A stretch of DNA of 64,000 nt. Source: Fuerstiella sp. Its GTDB lineage: Bacteria > Planctomycetota > Planctomycetia > Planctomycetales > Planctomycetaceae. The notes beneath the pieces are model-generated. The model worked only from the letters and a program-made list of their open reading frames with translations, was not told where the DNA came from and did not search any database. The translations under genes and the position numbers were made by a program. Below, in pieces: positions 27,022-36,512 of this stretch (the stretch's first letter is position 1; every line of letters starts with the position of its first letter). Where the stretch lies: the NCBI GenBank assembly GCA_022843805.1, contig JALHMY010000017.1:1-64000 (forward strand). The letters run 5' to 3'.

Positions 27022-28199
27022 TTTGAATCGTCCATTTCAGTTCTCTTTCGGCGCCGTGACGAAGATTGGAGCAATTCTTGTAGTCGTTCTGTACGTTCAA
27101 CAATCTGATCAGATTGGTCACGCAATTCCCTCAGCGTTTCCTTCGTAATTCCAGTAAACCCACTGGCTATCGCGACGGATTTGGCAAGGGCCACATCTGC
27201 CTTCTTTAACAGTTCGGAAACCCGGTTTTCAGGAGGCTCGATTTGTTCCAAGGCTGCTTCAACAGAATCGCCGGTTCGAAGTGCGGACAATGAATCGTCA
27301 TTCGACAAAGCGACGGCTAGTTGGCCAATTCTTCTGGAATCGTCGATAGCTGCGTTTCGTCCTGAAGCACCAAAAAGGAACTGCAAAAGCTGACCAGCTT
27401 TTTTCAAAGAGGCTTCGGGGATAGGGTTTGCAGACACTTGGAATTCGGATGGAAGGCCCACAAATGATCGCACGCTCTTGTATCCAAGACTTGTATAAAC
27501 CCAACTGAACGGAAACTCTTGAAATGAACCGCGACCCTTACGCAGGCTGACTGCCGGGTCATAGGCATTTGTTTCAATCACCTGATTCACAAAATAGTAT
27601 CCCTCAACGATTCGTTCAACAAAACGCTGATCATCTCCAATCATGGTTCGGATATCTTCAATGGAAAGATTGCTTTGGATGAGTGTATTTGCTACCCATG
27701 CAGCCTTTGCGTATGAATCCCATTGTGCCCCCCCAACGATGTGCCGAATTCCTAAATACGGCAAGAGCTTTTCGCGATGTTCTGTATTGCTCCAATCGTA
27801 TACCTGTACCGGGATCTTTGAATCTTCCGTAAAGTTCTTTCCTCTATACTTGACTGAAAGCGATTTGTGCTTCGCGGCACGTTCATCTGCGGCAAGAATT
27901 AGACAGGCTGTTAGCCGCCTGTTTCCTTCCAAGATTGTCACTTCTTTCCCATGAGATTTGTTGATGGCACCAACTAAGGGCTCGGAGTCGAAATACCCGT
28001 TTGAGGAAATTGAACAGAGCACATCAGTTATTCCGTGCTGTAGAACAATTTCGTCGAGAGTTTGAATCTCTCTAAGTTGTGCTGTACGAGTCGTGCCTTT
28101 AGTGCTGAGTCGTCCGCCAAATCTCGGGTTACCATCGTCCAGGTGCAAAGCAGCAACTGACAAACGCTGAAGGCTGCCATCGGACTTGATCTTTGCCAT
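27018..28199 (-). CDS. ParB/Srx-like domain protein of the restriction-like module
   Basis: A 393-aa protein. An N-terminal ParB/sulfiredoxin-type domain is indicated by 'LSVAALHLDDGNPRFGGR', the 'ISSNGYFDSEPLVGAIN' stretch and 'VTILEGNRRLTACLILA' (Glu91-Gly-Asn-Arg-Arg95), the signature associated with nucleotide binding in this fold. The rest is helical and ends in a charged coiled coil and 'SSRRRKR'. ATG 28199 begins the conserved part; a TTG at 28286 is in frame but adds poorly conserved residues. It overlaps the nuclease-like gene by four bases. ParB/DUF262-fold proteins act as regulators or NTPase modules in several restriction systems; here the role is inference. Confidence 0.7.
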   Translation of the reverse strand: MAKIKSDGSLQRLSVAALHLDDGNPRFGGRLSTKGTTRTAQLREIQTLDEIVLQHGITDVLCSISSNGYFDSEPLVGAINKSHGKEVTILEGNRRLTACLILAADERAAKHKSLSVKYRGKNFTEDSKIPVQVYDWSNTEHREKLLPYLGIRHIVGGAQWDSYAKAAWVANTLIQSNLSIEDIRTMIGDDQRFVERIVEGYYFVNQVIETNAYDPAVSLRKGRGSFQEFPFSWVYTSLGYKSVRSFVGLPSEFQVSANPIPEASLKKAGQLLQFLFGASGRNAAIDDSRRIGQLAVALSNDDSLSALRTGDSVEAALEQIEPPENRVSELLKKADVALAKSVAIASGFTGITKETLRELRDQSDQIVERTERLQELLQSSSRRRKRTEMDDSK

Positions 28200-28608
28200 T
28201 TGAATACTCGGCTTTGCACACACAACTGGTAAAATATTTGCTCGGATGATATCTGCGACGATTTGGTACGCAATCGACGAGAACAACTCAATGATTTAAA
28301 GTCAGCGGGATTCTGGAAAGAGCCAGCATTGGGAGAATCCATCGCTTATGGCTCTTCGAAGTACGTAATGGAATGCAGCGACGCGAGCGAGACCGCTTCG
28401 GGGCCACTCCCTCACTCACTAACTGGGACACCGAACAAAAGTGTGCTTCTCGTTTTGAGGGAAAACCACCAATTTGCTGCAGTTGGGACATGAAAGCTTC
28501 GACTTCTGAAATGGCGGGATAGGCTCTGCAGGCCGACAAGCCGGTTCATCTGGCCAGCTTCCCGCTTCTTCAATCCCAGATGATCACTTTCCAGATGGAT
28601 TGAGCGTA
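28200..28608. other. Intergenic between the ParB-like gene and the integrase
   Basis: Divergent promoter region. On the minus strand at about 28430-28560 a frame reads 'KLSCPNCSKLVVFPQNEKHT' followed by 'FVRCPS', like half a zinc ribbon, but it has no start codon and stops early. No excisionase gene is seen. Confidence 0.4.
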
Positions 28609-29745
28609 ATGGCCGGCAAACGCCCAAAGGTCAAGGTACACGTCACGAAGTACAAAAAAGAAAAAAACCTCGTGATGAGGTACGTTGACCCCGTTTCCGG
28701 TAAACAGATTCGCCGGTCGACGGGTACAACCAATCGTTCTGAAGCTTCGAAAATTGCCGGCCGGTGGGAAGATGAATTGAACACCGGAAAGTTCAAACCG
28801 TCCGAAGATCTGACCTGGGCAGAATTTCGTGAGCGGTTTGAGGATCAGGCAATTCGTGACATGTCCGATGGATACTTTTCGGCATTTCACTCAGCGTTCA
28901 AGCGGTTCGAAGAGTCCACGGGAATTCAGTTGTTGAAGGACCTTCCCGAAGTATTTGATTCTTTCGATCTCAGTCTTCGGCGAAGCGGGCTGTCCTCCAG
29001 CACAGTCCGGACGTATCTCAAACATCTCCGAGTAGCGATCAACTGGGGAGTTGAGAAAGGCTATTTGAGCGAGTCGCCAAAGGTTCGCCTTCCTGATGCC
29101 CCGGACGAAATGAAGGGACGGCCGCTGACAGATTCAGAGTTCCAAGCAATTCTCAATGCTGTACCGGGTTATGTTGGGGAACTACTTGCCCCCGGCTGGG
29201 AACGATATCTTCGCGGTTTGTGGCTTTCAGGACTGCGCCGTGAAGAGTCGTTGATTCTGTCGTGGGATCAGCATTCCCCGTTCTCGATCGACATGACGGG
29301 GCTTTATCCGCGGTTCAGAATCTCTGCCAAGGCCCAGAAGAGCCGGAAGTCTCAACTGCTGCCAATGACGCCTGATTTTGCTGAATGGTTACTGGGGGAG
29401 GTCCAGAAGCCTGACAGAAACGGGCTGGTGTTCAGTCCGTTTGGAACTTCCGGGGCTCGCCTGACGGGTTCTGAGGTCGGAAGGTACGTCTCGGCCATCG
29501 GCAAAGCCGCTGAAGTGGAAGTTAAGCCAGGATCCGGGAAATTCGCCAGCTGCCACGACTTTCGGAGGTCGTTTGGAACTCGCTGGTCGCGCCGAGTGAT
29601 GCCGGCCGAATTGAAACTGCTCATGCGGCATGCCAGCATTGAGACGACGATGAAATACTATGTGGGCATTGAGGCGGATGACATCGCGACCGGGTTGTGG
29701 GCAAGATTCAGTCCGATAGAGAGTAGAGCTCTTTCCAACCCTTAA
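28609..29745 (+). CDS. int: Tyrosine recombinase (integrase of the tRNA-Pro element)
   Basis: A 378-aa site-specific recombinase. An N-terminal arm-binding part ('YKKEKNLVMRYVDPVSGKQI') is followed by a core-binding helical domain (about 70-165) and a catalytic domain. Catalytic residues are visible as Arg in 'WLSGLRREESL', the H-x-x-R box in 'CHDFRRSFGTRW', His in 'LLMRHASIETT' and Tyr in 'MKYYVG'. ATG 28609 was chosen over an in-frame TTG at 28600. The gene points towards the tRNA-Pro attachment site about 0.7 kb away. It presumably made, and could reverse, the insertion bounded by the 42-bp repeat. Confidence 0.9.
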   Translation: MAGKRPKVKVHVTKYKKEKNLVMRYVDPVSGKQIRRSTGTTNRSEASKIAGRWEDELNTGKFKPSEDLTWAEFRERFEDQAIRDMSDGYFSAFHSAFKRFEESTGIQLLKDLPEVFDSFDLSLRRSGLSSSTVRTYLKHLRVAINWGVEKGYLSESPKVRLPDAPDEMKGRPLTDSEFQAILNAVPGYVGELLAPGWERYLRGLWLSGLRREESLILSWDQHSPFSIDMTGLYPRFRISAKAQKSRKSQLLPMTPDFAEWLLGEVQKPDRNGLVFSPFGTSGARLTGSEVGRYVSAIGKAAEVEVKPGSGKFASCHDFRRSFGTRWSRRVMPAELKLLMRHASIETTMKYYVGIEADDIATGLWARFSPIESRALSNP

Positions 29746-29793
29746 AGATACCCTTGCATTCTTACATCTATTCAATTGTCCGTCGCAACCGAT

Positions 29794-30336
29794 CTAAACG
29801 GAGTCCGAGCGAATTTCGACTTCTAAATCCCTGACATACTTGCCCAACTGCCTCACTGCACTTTCAAACGATCCCTGCGAACTGGTGCCGATAAGCGATT
29901 CAATCGAGCCCGATGGACCAGGCGGAAAAATCTTCAGCAAAGTAATTGTTGCTATGCAACCTGATTTCACAGCGTCCCATTGCTCACAGGTTGGATAAAT
30001 GCTTCGCCCCTGCCACGTCCCATGCTGTGACAAAATGCCACTGTTGCAAGGATTTTTACCGTTTACCACAAAACCAAACGGCTGCTGATCGATCGCGTTA
30101 CCATTTTGATCCTCTGAATCTGGACGGAGAAGATTTGCAACGTAATAAACGGTGCCGTCTGGACCTCCAGATGCAGTCAACAGAACCTCTGAAGAACACT
30201 TTTCAAGCAACGCTGGCGAAATCCCTGGGAGTCCTTCGGCGGAATTGATCACTCGATATTCGCCCGCAGGGCACAAACTGCTGTAACAATCGATCTCAGT
30301 TTGGGTAAGCGATACCAAATTCCACTTTCGCGCCAT
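29794..30336 (-). CDS. Hypothetical protein inside the element
   Basis: A 180-aa protein of unknown family between the integrase and the tRNA, convergent with the integrase. It has a compact beta-rich look with several Cys ('LCPAGEYRVIN', 'CSSEVLLTASGG', 'NPCNSGILSQHGTWQGRSIY'). There is no signal peptide or membrane segment. It is entirely within the mobile element, next to attR, where cargo genes often sit. No function can be proposed. Confidence 0.6.
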   Translation of the reverse strand: MARKWNLVSLTQTEIDCYSSLCPAGEYRVINSAEGLPGISPALLEKCSSEVLLTASGGPDGTVYYVANLLRPDSEDQNGNAIDQQPFGFVVNGKNPCNSGILSQHGTWQGRSIYPTCEQWDAVKSGCIATITLLKIFPPGPSGSIESLIGTSSQGSFESAVRQLGKYVRDLEVEIRSDSV

Positions 30337-30404
30337 TTACTCTCATTTCTAATGAAACATCGCCCCAGCATCCCAGGGAAGTACGGTTTCAGGTACGGTT
30401 TTAA

Positions 30405-30479
30405 TCGGGCTGACAGGATTTGAACCTGCGACCTCTTGACCCCCAGTCAAGCGCGCTAGCCAAGCTGCGCTACAGCCCG
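30405..30479 (-). tRNA. tRNA-Pro (anticodon GGG)
   Basis: Read on the minus strand, the 75-nt gene folds completely. The acceptor stem is CGGGCTG/CAGCCCG with discriminator A. The D-arm is GCGC/GCGC, the anticodon stem CTTGA/TCAAG with loop CTGGGGG (anticodon GGG), and the T-arm carries TTCAAAT. CCA is not encoded. Its 3' 40 bases are duplicated at 17327-17368, so this is the attachment site of the integrative element and its 3' half was probably supplied by the element. Confidence 0.95.
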
Positions 30480-30705
30480 TTCTGTGAACATGGTATCCAG
30501 ATACCTTCTGCGTCACGCAACGGATCATGGCGTCTGCGGACTCGAACGTCAACCCACAGGACGCTTTTCTGTGCGGACGATCAATACGATTCGTAATCGC
30601 CCTGCATACACCCTGCGTAACGCTGCCAGGCGTCCTGATCAGGGAAAAATGTGCATTTCACTGGAAGGGAGGTGAAGAGTAAATGCCGGATTGCTCCGCT
30701 CGCGG

Positions 30706-33516
30706 TTATGAGGGAGGCATGACGGCCGAGGCAGGAAGCTTTGGCACTTCAGGCGATTCTCCGGCTGCCGGTTGCGTCGCTGCCGGAGCTGGTTCTACAG
30801 AGCGCATTAACGGTTGTGTGGGGAAAGGAGGAAGGTCATTGACGGCTACTCCTGAAACTAAGCCGTCACGACCCAGTGGTAGTCCCGCACCGCCCGGACG
30901 AAACGACTCCACATTTAACTGAAATGACCCCGCATCGATCGTCTCTGCCGGAAAAACTCCGGCAGACATCCAGCCGGCGTCCACCCATTCCCGGTCGCTC
31001 AGCTCCACCGCTGTATTCTCTTCCCCGTCAGCTCGACTCTGCCAGTATTGCTTCCATTGCTGCATATCGAGCCGCCGGGAATTGTAATCAAGTGCCGCGG
31101 TGTCAATTTGCCACATCAGCGAGAAGCGACTGTACAGGTTGGTGAACCCATTCCAGATCAGGGCCGATTCAATGTTCTCAAGGTAGGAGTTTCCAGTCGA
31201 AAAGATCAGACGCCCTCCGGGCTGAGCAGAGGCGAAAACGCACGCATCACTGCGAACTGTCAGCATTGGCAGAATTCGCTGAGCACCACGGCCGGTGAGT
31301 TCGTCACTGTCTCGCATGTGAAGCAGCGAGCCCGTCAGGATGACCGTAACGTGCTCCATGGCCAGTTCCAGATTTCCGCGAGTCTGCAGCATCGTGGCGC
31401 TGCCGAGGTCCTGGAGCATGCTGCCTGCCAGAGCAAACGCTGAATTCTGTATTCGAATTTTCCCCTGCGGCTGTCCAGCAATACGAAACCCATCTGCGGC
31501 ACCGCGACAGATGACTCGATTGAGTCCGATAAACGTCTCCGACGAAACGGCTTCTTCCGGTGCCGATGCTCCATCCACCAGATCGAACACCGATGTCGAC
31601 TGGCCCGTGCGATTGCGGCAGTCGAGCGACACGTTTTCCAGCTGAACGCGGTTCGCGCCATCCAGCCGAAACATGCTCCAGCGGTCCGATGCTGGTTCTT
31701 CGCGAGTGACCATGCGCAAATCGATGTCCCGGACAGTCAGAGTTCCCCGCCGGAGCGTAAACATTTCGGTTCGTGATGACGCTCCACTGGCCGCACCGTC
31801 AAATTCCAGCGTCGGCCTGAACCCCTCAGCCGCCCGAATGATCAGATTCATTCCGACAATTCTGACGGGTGGCTGCGACAAAATATCTTCCGGATAACCA
31901 TTGTATTTCAGCAAAATGACGTCGCCTGATCGAGCATCGGCAACCGCTCCCTGCAGAGTTCGGTACGAACGTCTGGTTCCATCTTCCGTTTGCAGCACGA
32001 ACGGTCCGGTATCTGCAGCTGCGGCGACCTGCGGACTACTCGAATGACTGGCGGAGATCTGCAGCACCGCAGGACTGATAACACCAAAAGAAGCACCAGG
32101 CAATGGCATCGGGAAGGGCATCACGTAACTGCCGGATGCATCCGCTGACGTCAATGGCGGCGTTGTTGAATTTGTCGCCGTTTCACCGGTGTTCAATCCG
32201 GGCGGCGGGACCGGAACGGTGCCTGCCTCTGAGCTATCCGTATTTGCTTTTCCGGCAGCAACAAACGGATCTTCCATGATCAGCGAGCCGAGTTCTTCTT
32301 CTGTGGTGTCAGGTATTGATGTGACCACAGTACCGCGGGAAGGAAACCTGTCCAGAAACACGGCTGTCAGACAGATTGCCGCCACGGATGCAAACACCCA
32401 AACCGCGCCCATGGGTTGCCTGGGCAGCAGAGGATCCTTCTTCTTCCAGATAATGCCTTCTGCCGGAATGCTCTGCAGACCCATCAAATGGGCAATGTGC
32501 AGCAAATCAGACAACAAAAGCGCAGGTGCCTGGTAGCGATGATCCGGGTTGTTCGCCATCATCTTTCTCATGACGGCGGATAGCTCGGGAGAAATTGATG
32601 CGTTGATCGACCGCGGATTCGGCGGAGATTTGCCCTGATGGTCCAGCAGTTTCTGAAGCGCTGTCCCTTCCGGGTATGGCGGATGTCCGGTGAGCATATG
32701 GTACATGGTACATCCGAGCGAATAGATGTCGCTGCGGATATCCGCATTGCGAGGATCGCGCGCCTGCTCCGGAGCAATGTAGTCAAACGTGCCAAGCGTG
32801 GTGCCAGCGACAGTAATGTCGCCGATACTGTCAGTGACATCACGGCGAGCAAGGCCGAGGTCAACGACTTTGACTCGACCAGACTCCGTCAGCATGATGT
32901 TAGACGGCTTAATGTCGCGATGAACAATTCCCGCGGCGGCGATATGATTCAGAGCCAGTGAAACCTGAATGGCGTAGTTGATCGTCTCTTCCGGAGTAAG
33001 CCTGCCGCTCTCCTGAATCAGGTCCTTGATGGTTTTACCATCGGCAAGTTCGTACGCAATAAAATGCAGACCGTCCTGAGTTCCGGCGTAGTAAACACGA
33101 GCGATGTTATCGTGGTTCAAATGAGCACACGCCCGACCTTCATTGCGAAATCTCGCTACGAGTGACGAGTCGTGGGAGGACGCAGGATGCAGGATCTTCA
33201 GTGCCACATCGCGGGCGAGTTCCAGGTCCGTCGCGCGAAACACGGCCCCCATGCCTCCCGATCCCAGCCGTTCGCGGATTTCAAAATGAGCCAGACGGAT
33301 TCCCGACTCTTCCCCGGTCGCAACTCCGCCGGCAGGGAACAATCTCTGACGGAGTAACTCCAGCTGAGGAGGCGTTTCCGAGACAACTTCTGAGTTTTTT
33401 TTGTCGGGACTGCTGATGACCGTGTTTTCATCGTCCGCCACCAGCGGGCGTTCCGACAAGGGGACATCAACGGTTGCCATCCGCGGCTCGGCTGCTGAGT
33501 CGAAAAGCTGAGTCAT
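30706..33516 (-). CDS. Membrane Ser/Thr protein kinase with beta-helix domain
   Basis: A 936-aa protein. The Hanks-type kinase domain (about 77-345) has the glycine loop 'LGSGGMGAVFRA', Lys107, 'HRDIKPSN' (Asp201), 'DLG' in place of DFG (Asp219), and 'YIAPEQ'. One membrane helix follows at about 371-388. The outer part has a Pro/Thr-rich linker and then a right-handed beta-helix-like region from about 525 ('YRTLQGAVADARSGDVILLK') to 800. The layout puts the kinase in the cytoplasm and a sensor or ligand-binding domain outside. It is monocistronic. Planctomycetes have many such kinases; the substrate and signal are unknown. ATG at 33480 is an alternative start. Confidence 0.88.
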   Translation of the reverse strand: MTQLFDSAAEPRMATVDVPLSERPLVADDENTVISSPDKKNSEVVSETPPQLELLRQRLFPAGGVATGEESGIRLAHFEIRERLGSGGMGAVFRATDLELARDVALKILHPASSHDSSLVARFRNEGRACAHLNHDNIARVYYAGTQDGLHFIAYELADGKTIKDLIQESGRLTPEETINYAIQVSLALNHIAAAGIVHRDIKPSNIMLTESGRVKVVDLGLARRDVTDSIGDITVAGTTLGTFDYIAPEQARDPRNADIRSDIYSLGCTMYHMLTGHPPYPEGTALQKLLDHQGKSPPNPRSINASISPELSAVMRKMMANNPDHRYQAPALLLSDLLHIAHLMGLQSIPAEGIIWKKKDPLLPRQPMGAVWVFASVAAICLTAVFLDRFPSRGTVVTSIPDTTEEELGSLIMEDPFVAAGKANTDSSEAGTVPVPPPGLNTGETATNSTTPPLTSADASGSYVMPFPMPLPGASFGVISPAVLQISASHSSSPQVAAAADTGPFVLQTEDGTRRSYRTLQGAVADARSGDVILLKYNGYPEDILSQPPVRIVGMNLIIRAAEGFRPTLEFDGAASGASSRTEMFTLRRGTLTVRDIDLRMVTREEPASDRWSMFRLDGANRVQLENVSLDCRNRTGQSTSVFDLVDGASAPEEAVSSETFIGLNRVICRGAADGFRIAGQPQGKIRIQNSAFALAGSMLQDLGSATMLQTRGNLELAMEHVTVILTGSLLHMRDSDELTGRGAQRILPMLTVRSDACVFASAQPGGRLIFSTGNSYLENIESALIWNGFTNLYSRFSLMWQIDTAALDYNSRRLDMQQWKQYWQSRADGEENTAVELSDREWVDAGWMSAGVFPAETIDAGSFQLNVESFRPGGAGLPLGRDGLVSGVAVNDLPPFPTQPLMRSVEPAPAATQPAAGESPEVPKLPASAVMPPS

Positions 33517-33853
33517 GACGGTCTCGCGGGGGACAACAAAGCACTTCCAATGCTCTTACGCCGGGAATATATGCCGACACAAACAGTTGCCGACAGGAAT
33601 CTGGCGAGGAATGACCGTCGGGCAACCCTCATTACTTCACGCCTGCCCGGCGTATTTTACCCTGTCGGCTATCACACCCATCCAGTATTCCAGTCAGATC
33701 TTATGCCTCCGGAGTGCCCGAGTCAAAGAGGCTTCAGGACATATGTACAGTAATCTGAGGAGAAATCTGTCTTGAATCCCGCATAGACCGTGTGACTGGC
33801 TCTTCGATTCCTGATCGCCACAAAATTCACCCGACGTTTGGGGGAGCGGCAAC
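33517..33853. other. Intergenic, no gene seen
   Basis: Lies between the kinase start and the end of the next minus-strand gene. It contains the presumed promoter of the kinase. Small open frames here lack ribosome binding sites and protein-like composition. Confidence 0.5.
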
Positions 33854-35203
33854 TCAGAGGACACAATCGGATGGATTTTCCGATGCATCGAACTGAAAAA
33901 CGACGAGCACGAAGGGCAAGTCACCAGCAATGGCAGTCCCCGAATTTTGCTGTGCGGTCGCTGGTTGCGGGGATCGTGCGGTCACGCCACTGGATGACGA
34001 CTTTTTCGAATCCGCGTTCTGACCGGCTGCCGCGATACGACTGCCTGCAGGAGTTTTGGAACGAAGTTCTGGATTGATGTCGGGTGAGTTCGGGACGTTT
34101 GGGGAGGCCAAATCCTGGTCGAGTCCAGGGTGCCCAAGTCTGGAAATGGCCAGCATTTCCTGCTCAGCGATCACATTCTGCTCGTTCTGTGAAGCGTTGG
34201 CTGGCACGGCCAGAAAGACTTCTCCGAAATGCAGTTCGGATCGCGTCGGGCTCTGCATGGAATGCAGCACCGCATCAATCAGTTGCTGTCGGTCCATATC
34301 GGCGACTCGATCCGGATCCCATTCGGCAGACCGAACGAGACTTGAATGGCGCACTCCTGCGAGCAGAGCATTGACGTTTGACGGAGCTGCCGTCAGCAGC
34401 ACACCAAACCCATCGGAATGAGAAAAACGATTGGTCTCCTGGGAAACGGACATTGGCGAAACCATCATTTTCAGTCCAGCCTCATCCAGAATCGCTCTGA
34501 TTTGATCGCGAACATCCTGACTGTCTGCCGACGCGATTTTCACTGCAAAGATACGCAGCTGTTCACTGTCGACGAGAAGCTGTTCGGCTTCAGTTCCCAC
34601 GGTAAGTTCATCGCCTGTTAGAACACCTGCGGAAGCGGAAGTCCCCAGAGGCAAGCTGCGACTGGCCAGCGTTGGTGTTGCATCAGGCCTCTGCAGCATT
34701 AAGACCACCAGCATCGCAAGAGCAAGCGTCGACAGACAAACAGTGGCTCGAGTTGTGGCCGACGAACGCATGTGCCGATGTACCGTCCCAAATGCGAAAG
34801 CGTCCGCATTCTCCCGGCAGATTGTCACTTTCACCCCATCGTGAATTGAGCCAGGTTCTTCCGTGCCGGATGTCGCCGGGCCGCCGTCTGCAGGTGATTG
34901 CTTTTGAATTTCCTGAATGCGTCGCCGCACTTCCACTGCAAATTCACTCCCCGTCGGTTTAACAGGGAGCATTTTCAGCAGACCACGCAATTCAACGGTC
35001 TGCTGAGTAAAAGCCTCAATACGTGACGACAGTTCGGGCTGTTGCCGATACGCCGTCAGCAGTGCCCGCTCTTTCGAACTCAGCATATTCCTGGGAGACT
35101 TATCATCCGATGTCGCACTGGCATCAAGTTCCTGCGAGCACAGAATAAGCGCATGCTGCAAATCATTGACGAAAGGGGATGAAGACTGCTGATCGGCCGA
35201 CAT
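33854..35203 (-). CDS. Membrane protein resembling anti-sigma factors
   Basis: A 449-aa protein. The N-terminal cytoplasmic part (1-145) has a helical segment 'LSSKERALLTAYRQQPELSS' and 'GLLKMLPVKPTGSEFAVEVR' similar in style to planctomycete anti-sigma factors, in which a short conserved helix precedes 'F...V..RI'. One membrane helix is at about 151-170. The outer part (175-449) is weakly conserved and Ser/Pro-rich near the end. No sigma factor gene lies next to it, so the assignment is tentative. A motif TTTTTGCGGGAACAAAGCGGG lies 70-100 bases upstream of the start and recurs before sufR. Confidence 0.5.
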   Translation of the reverse strand: MSADQQSSSPFVNDLQHALILCSQELDASATSDDKSPRNMLSSKERALLTAYRQQPELSSRIEAFTQQTVELRGLLKMLPVKPTGSEFAVEVRRRIQEIQKQSPADGGPATSGTEEPGSIHDGVKVTICRENADAFAFGTVHRHMRSSATTRATVCLSTLALAMLVVLMLQRPDATPTLASRSLPLGTSASAGVLTGDELTVGTEAEQLLVDSEQLRIFAVKIASADSQDVRDQIRAILDEAGLKMMVSPMSVSQETNRFSHSDGFGVLLTAAPSNVNALLAGVRHSSLVRSAEWDPDRVADMDRQQLIDAVLHSMQSPTRSELHFGEVFLAVPANASQNEQNVIAEQEMLAISRLGHPGLDQDLASPNVPNSPDINPELRSKTPAGSRIAAAGQNADSKKSSSSGVTARSPQPATAQQNSGTAIAGDLPFVLVVFQFDASENPSDCVL

Positions 35204-35423
35204 TTTGGTGGGCTTGGAAAGTAGAGGAAACTAAAGGCGGCGGGCATTATTGGAATCAGTTCCCCTGGGAGCGATCGGTTGCCCGCTTTGTTCCCGCAAA
35301 AATTGTCCACAATGAAAAATCCGTGAAATGACCGTCGAATAATACACCAATATGTATTCATTTGAATACACGTTTGTGGAGGGGACGTCACGGAGGGAAC
35401 AAGAATTTTTCCAGTCAGTCAGC

Positions 35424-36287
35424 TCATCGGTTGATCCGGATTACTCTGTGGAAATGCAATTCCACTTCCCGGTCGAGCACTCGGCGAAGCCCTTCCACAA
35501 GGCAGTTCGGTTCATGATCTGATTCTCCCTGCAGCTTAACGGACTGCAGACTGGTACCAGGCGGCACACTGAAGGAGCTCTGGTGAATGATCTGATTTCC
35601 AGCATCAAGTTCGGGCACGATAAAGTGGATTGTGGCGCCGAAGCAGAGCATATGATGCTGAAAAGCGTCTTCGTAGGGTCTAAAACCGGGGAAAGGAGGC
35701 AGAAGACCGTGATGCAGATTGATGATGCGTCCGCCAGCAAATTTCCAGCAAATGTCAGCGGGTAACACTCTCATGTATCGAGCGAGAACGACATAATCAA
35801 TTTGGTGGGAGTCGATAATGCTTTCGAACTGACTGTAATCAGGGTTTCCGGAGGAATCTCCGATGTTGAACCAGGGAACGTCAAACTGTTCGGCGACACT
35901 GCGACAGGAGTTTCTGTTTCCGAGCATTACGGCCGCTTCGGCTCGAAGTCGGCGGTCTCGAATTGCTCGGAGGATGGCGAGAGGTGGTTCGTGCCGAAAT
36001 GTCGTGCAGATTGCCAGTCGTGGCGGACGAGCGTATTCATCGCGAGCCCAGACGCGGATTTTAAGTCCCCGAAGCGTGCCGATTTGCTGCAGATGATCGC
36101 GGAGTTCAGCCACGGAAACGGTTTCCACCGGCCAGTCGATGCGGGTCATCATCGCAAACAGCTGTTCTGAATCTCGGTCATACATCTGAATTTCGTAGAT
36201 GTTTGCACCGGCGGCAGTGACATAGTGAACGATCGGATCCGCCAGACCTTTGTTATCAGGACCGACGGCCGTGATAATTACCTGCAT
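35424..36287 (-). CDS. purU: Formyltetrahydrofolate deformylase
   Basis: A 287-aa enzyme that should hydrolyse 10-formyl-THF to formate and THF, balancing one-carbon pools. An N-terminal ACT domain (about 1-85: 'VIITAVGPDNKGLADPIVHY') is joined to a formyltransferase-type domain (about 90-285) with 'GRIINLHHGLLPPFPGFRPY' (Asn and His of the active site) and 'IHFIVPELDAGNQI' (Asp). The long open frame begins at 36368, but the ACT domain begins exactly at ATG 36287, so that start is used. Its 5' side faces a plus-strand exported protein across about 225 bp. Confidence 0.82.
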   Translation of the reverse strand: MQVIITAVGPDNKGLADPIVHYVTAAGANIYEIQMYDRDSEQLFAMMTRIDWPVETVSVAELRDHLQQIGTLRGLKIRVWARDEYARPPRLAICTTFRHEPPLAILRAIRDRRLRAEAAVMLGNRNSCRSVAEQFDVPWFNIGDSSGNPDYSQFESIIDSHQIDYVVLARYMRVLPADICWKFAGGRIINLHHGLLPPFPGFRPYEDAFQHHMLCFGATIHFIVPELDAGNQIIHQSSFSVPPGTSLQSVKLQGESDHEPNCLVEGLRRVLDREVELHFHRVIRINR

Positions 36288-36512
36288 GATTGTTTTCCGG
36301 ACAGAAGGGCAGTCAAAGCTGAGCCGCCAGGGCCCGTTGTTTTGAACATTACCAGCATAATTGGCCAATTCGGCATATCCCCTAAGGTCACCTAAGGTGA
36401 TTCTCCATTAAAAAACAGAGTGGTCAGGGGCAAATTTTGCCTGAGTCGCAGGTTGTACGCAGTCGATACAAATTCACAAGTCACGTTGCCTTGTGATCAG
36501 GAATGTTTACCG

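Larger units (their letters stand above)
17369..30444. mobile_element. Integrative element in tRNA-Pro(GGG), about 13.1 kb
   Basis: The boundaries are the 42-bp direct repeat at 17327-17368 and 30403-30444. A tyrosine recombinase (28609-29745) lies about 0.7 kb inside the intact tRNA end, the usual position for such elements. Cargo includes an AbiEi/AbiEii-like pair, a DNA methyltransferase with nuclease-like and ParB-like genes, secreted planctomycete proteins and a dead ISL3 transposase. The 25-28.3 kb part is visibly AT-richer than the flanks. No conjugation or phage structural genes are visible, so it is either a non-conjugative mobilisable island or a degraded one. Excision was not tested. 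Confidence 0.82.

Noticed and set aside
28430-28560. Small zinc-ribbon protein gene on the minus strand
   Set aside because: It has a CPNC...RCP pattern but no start codon after the preceding stop, and the second CxxC is incomplete.
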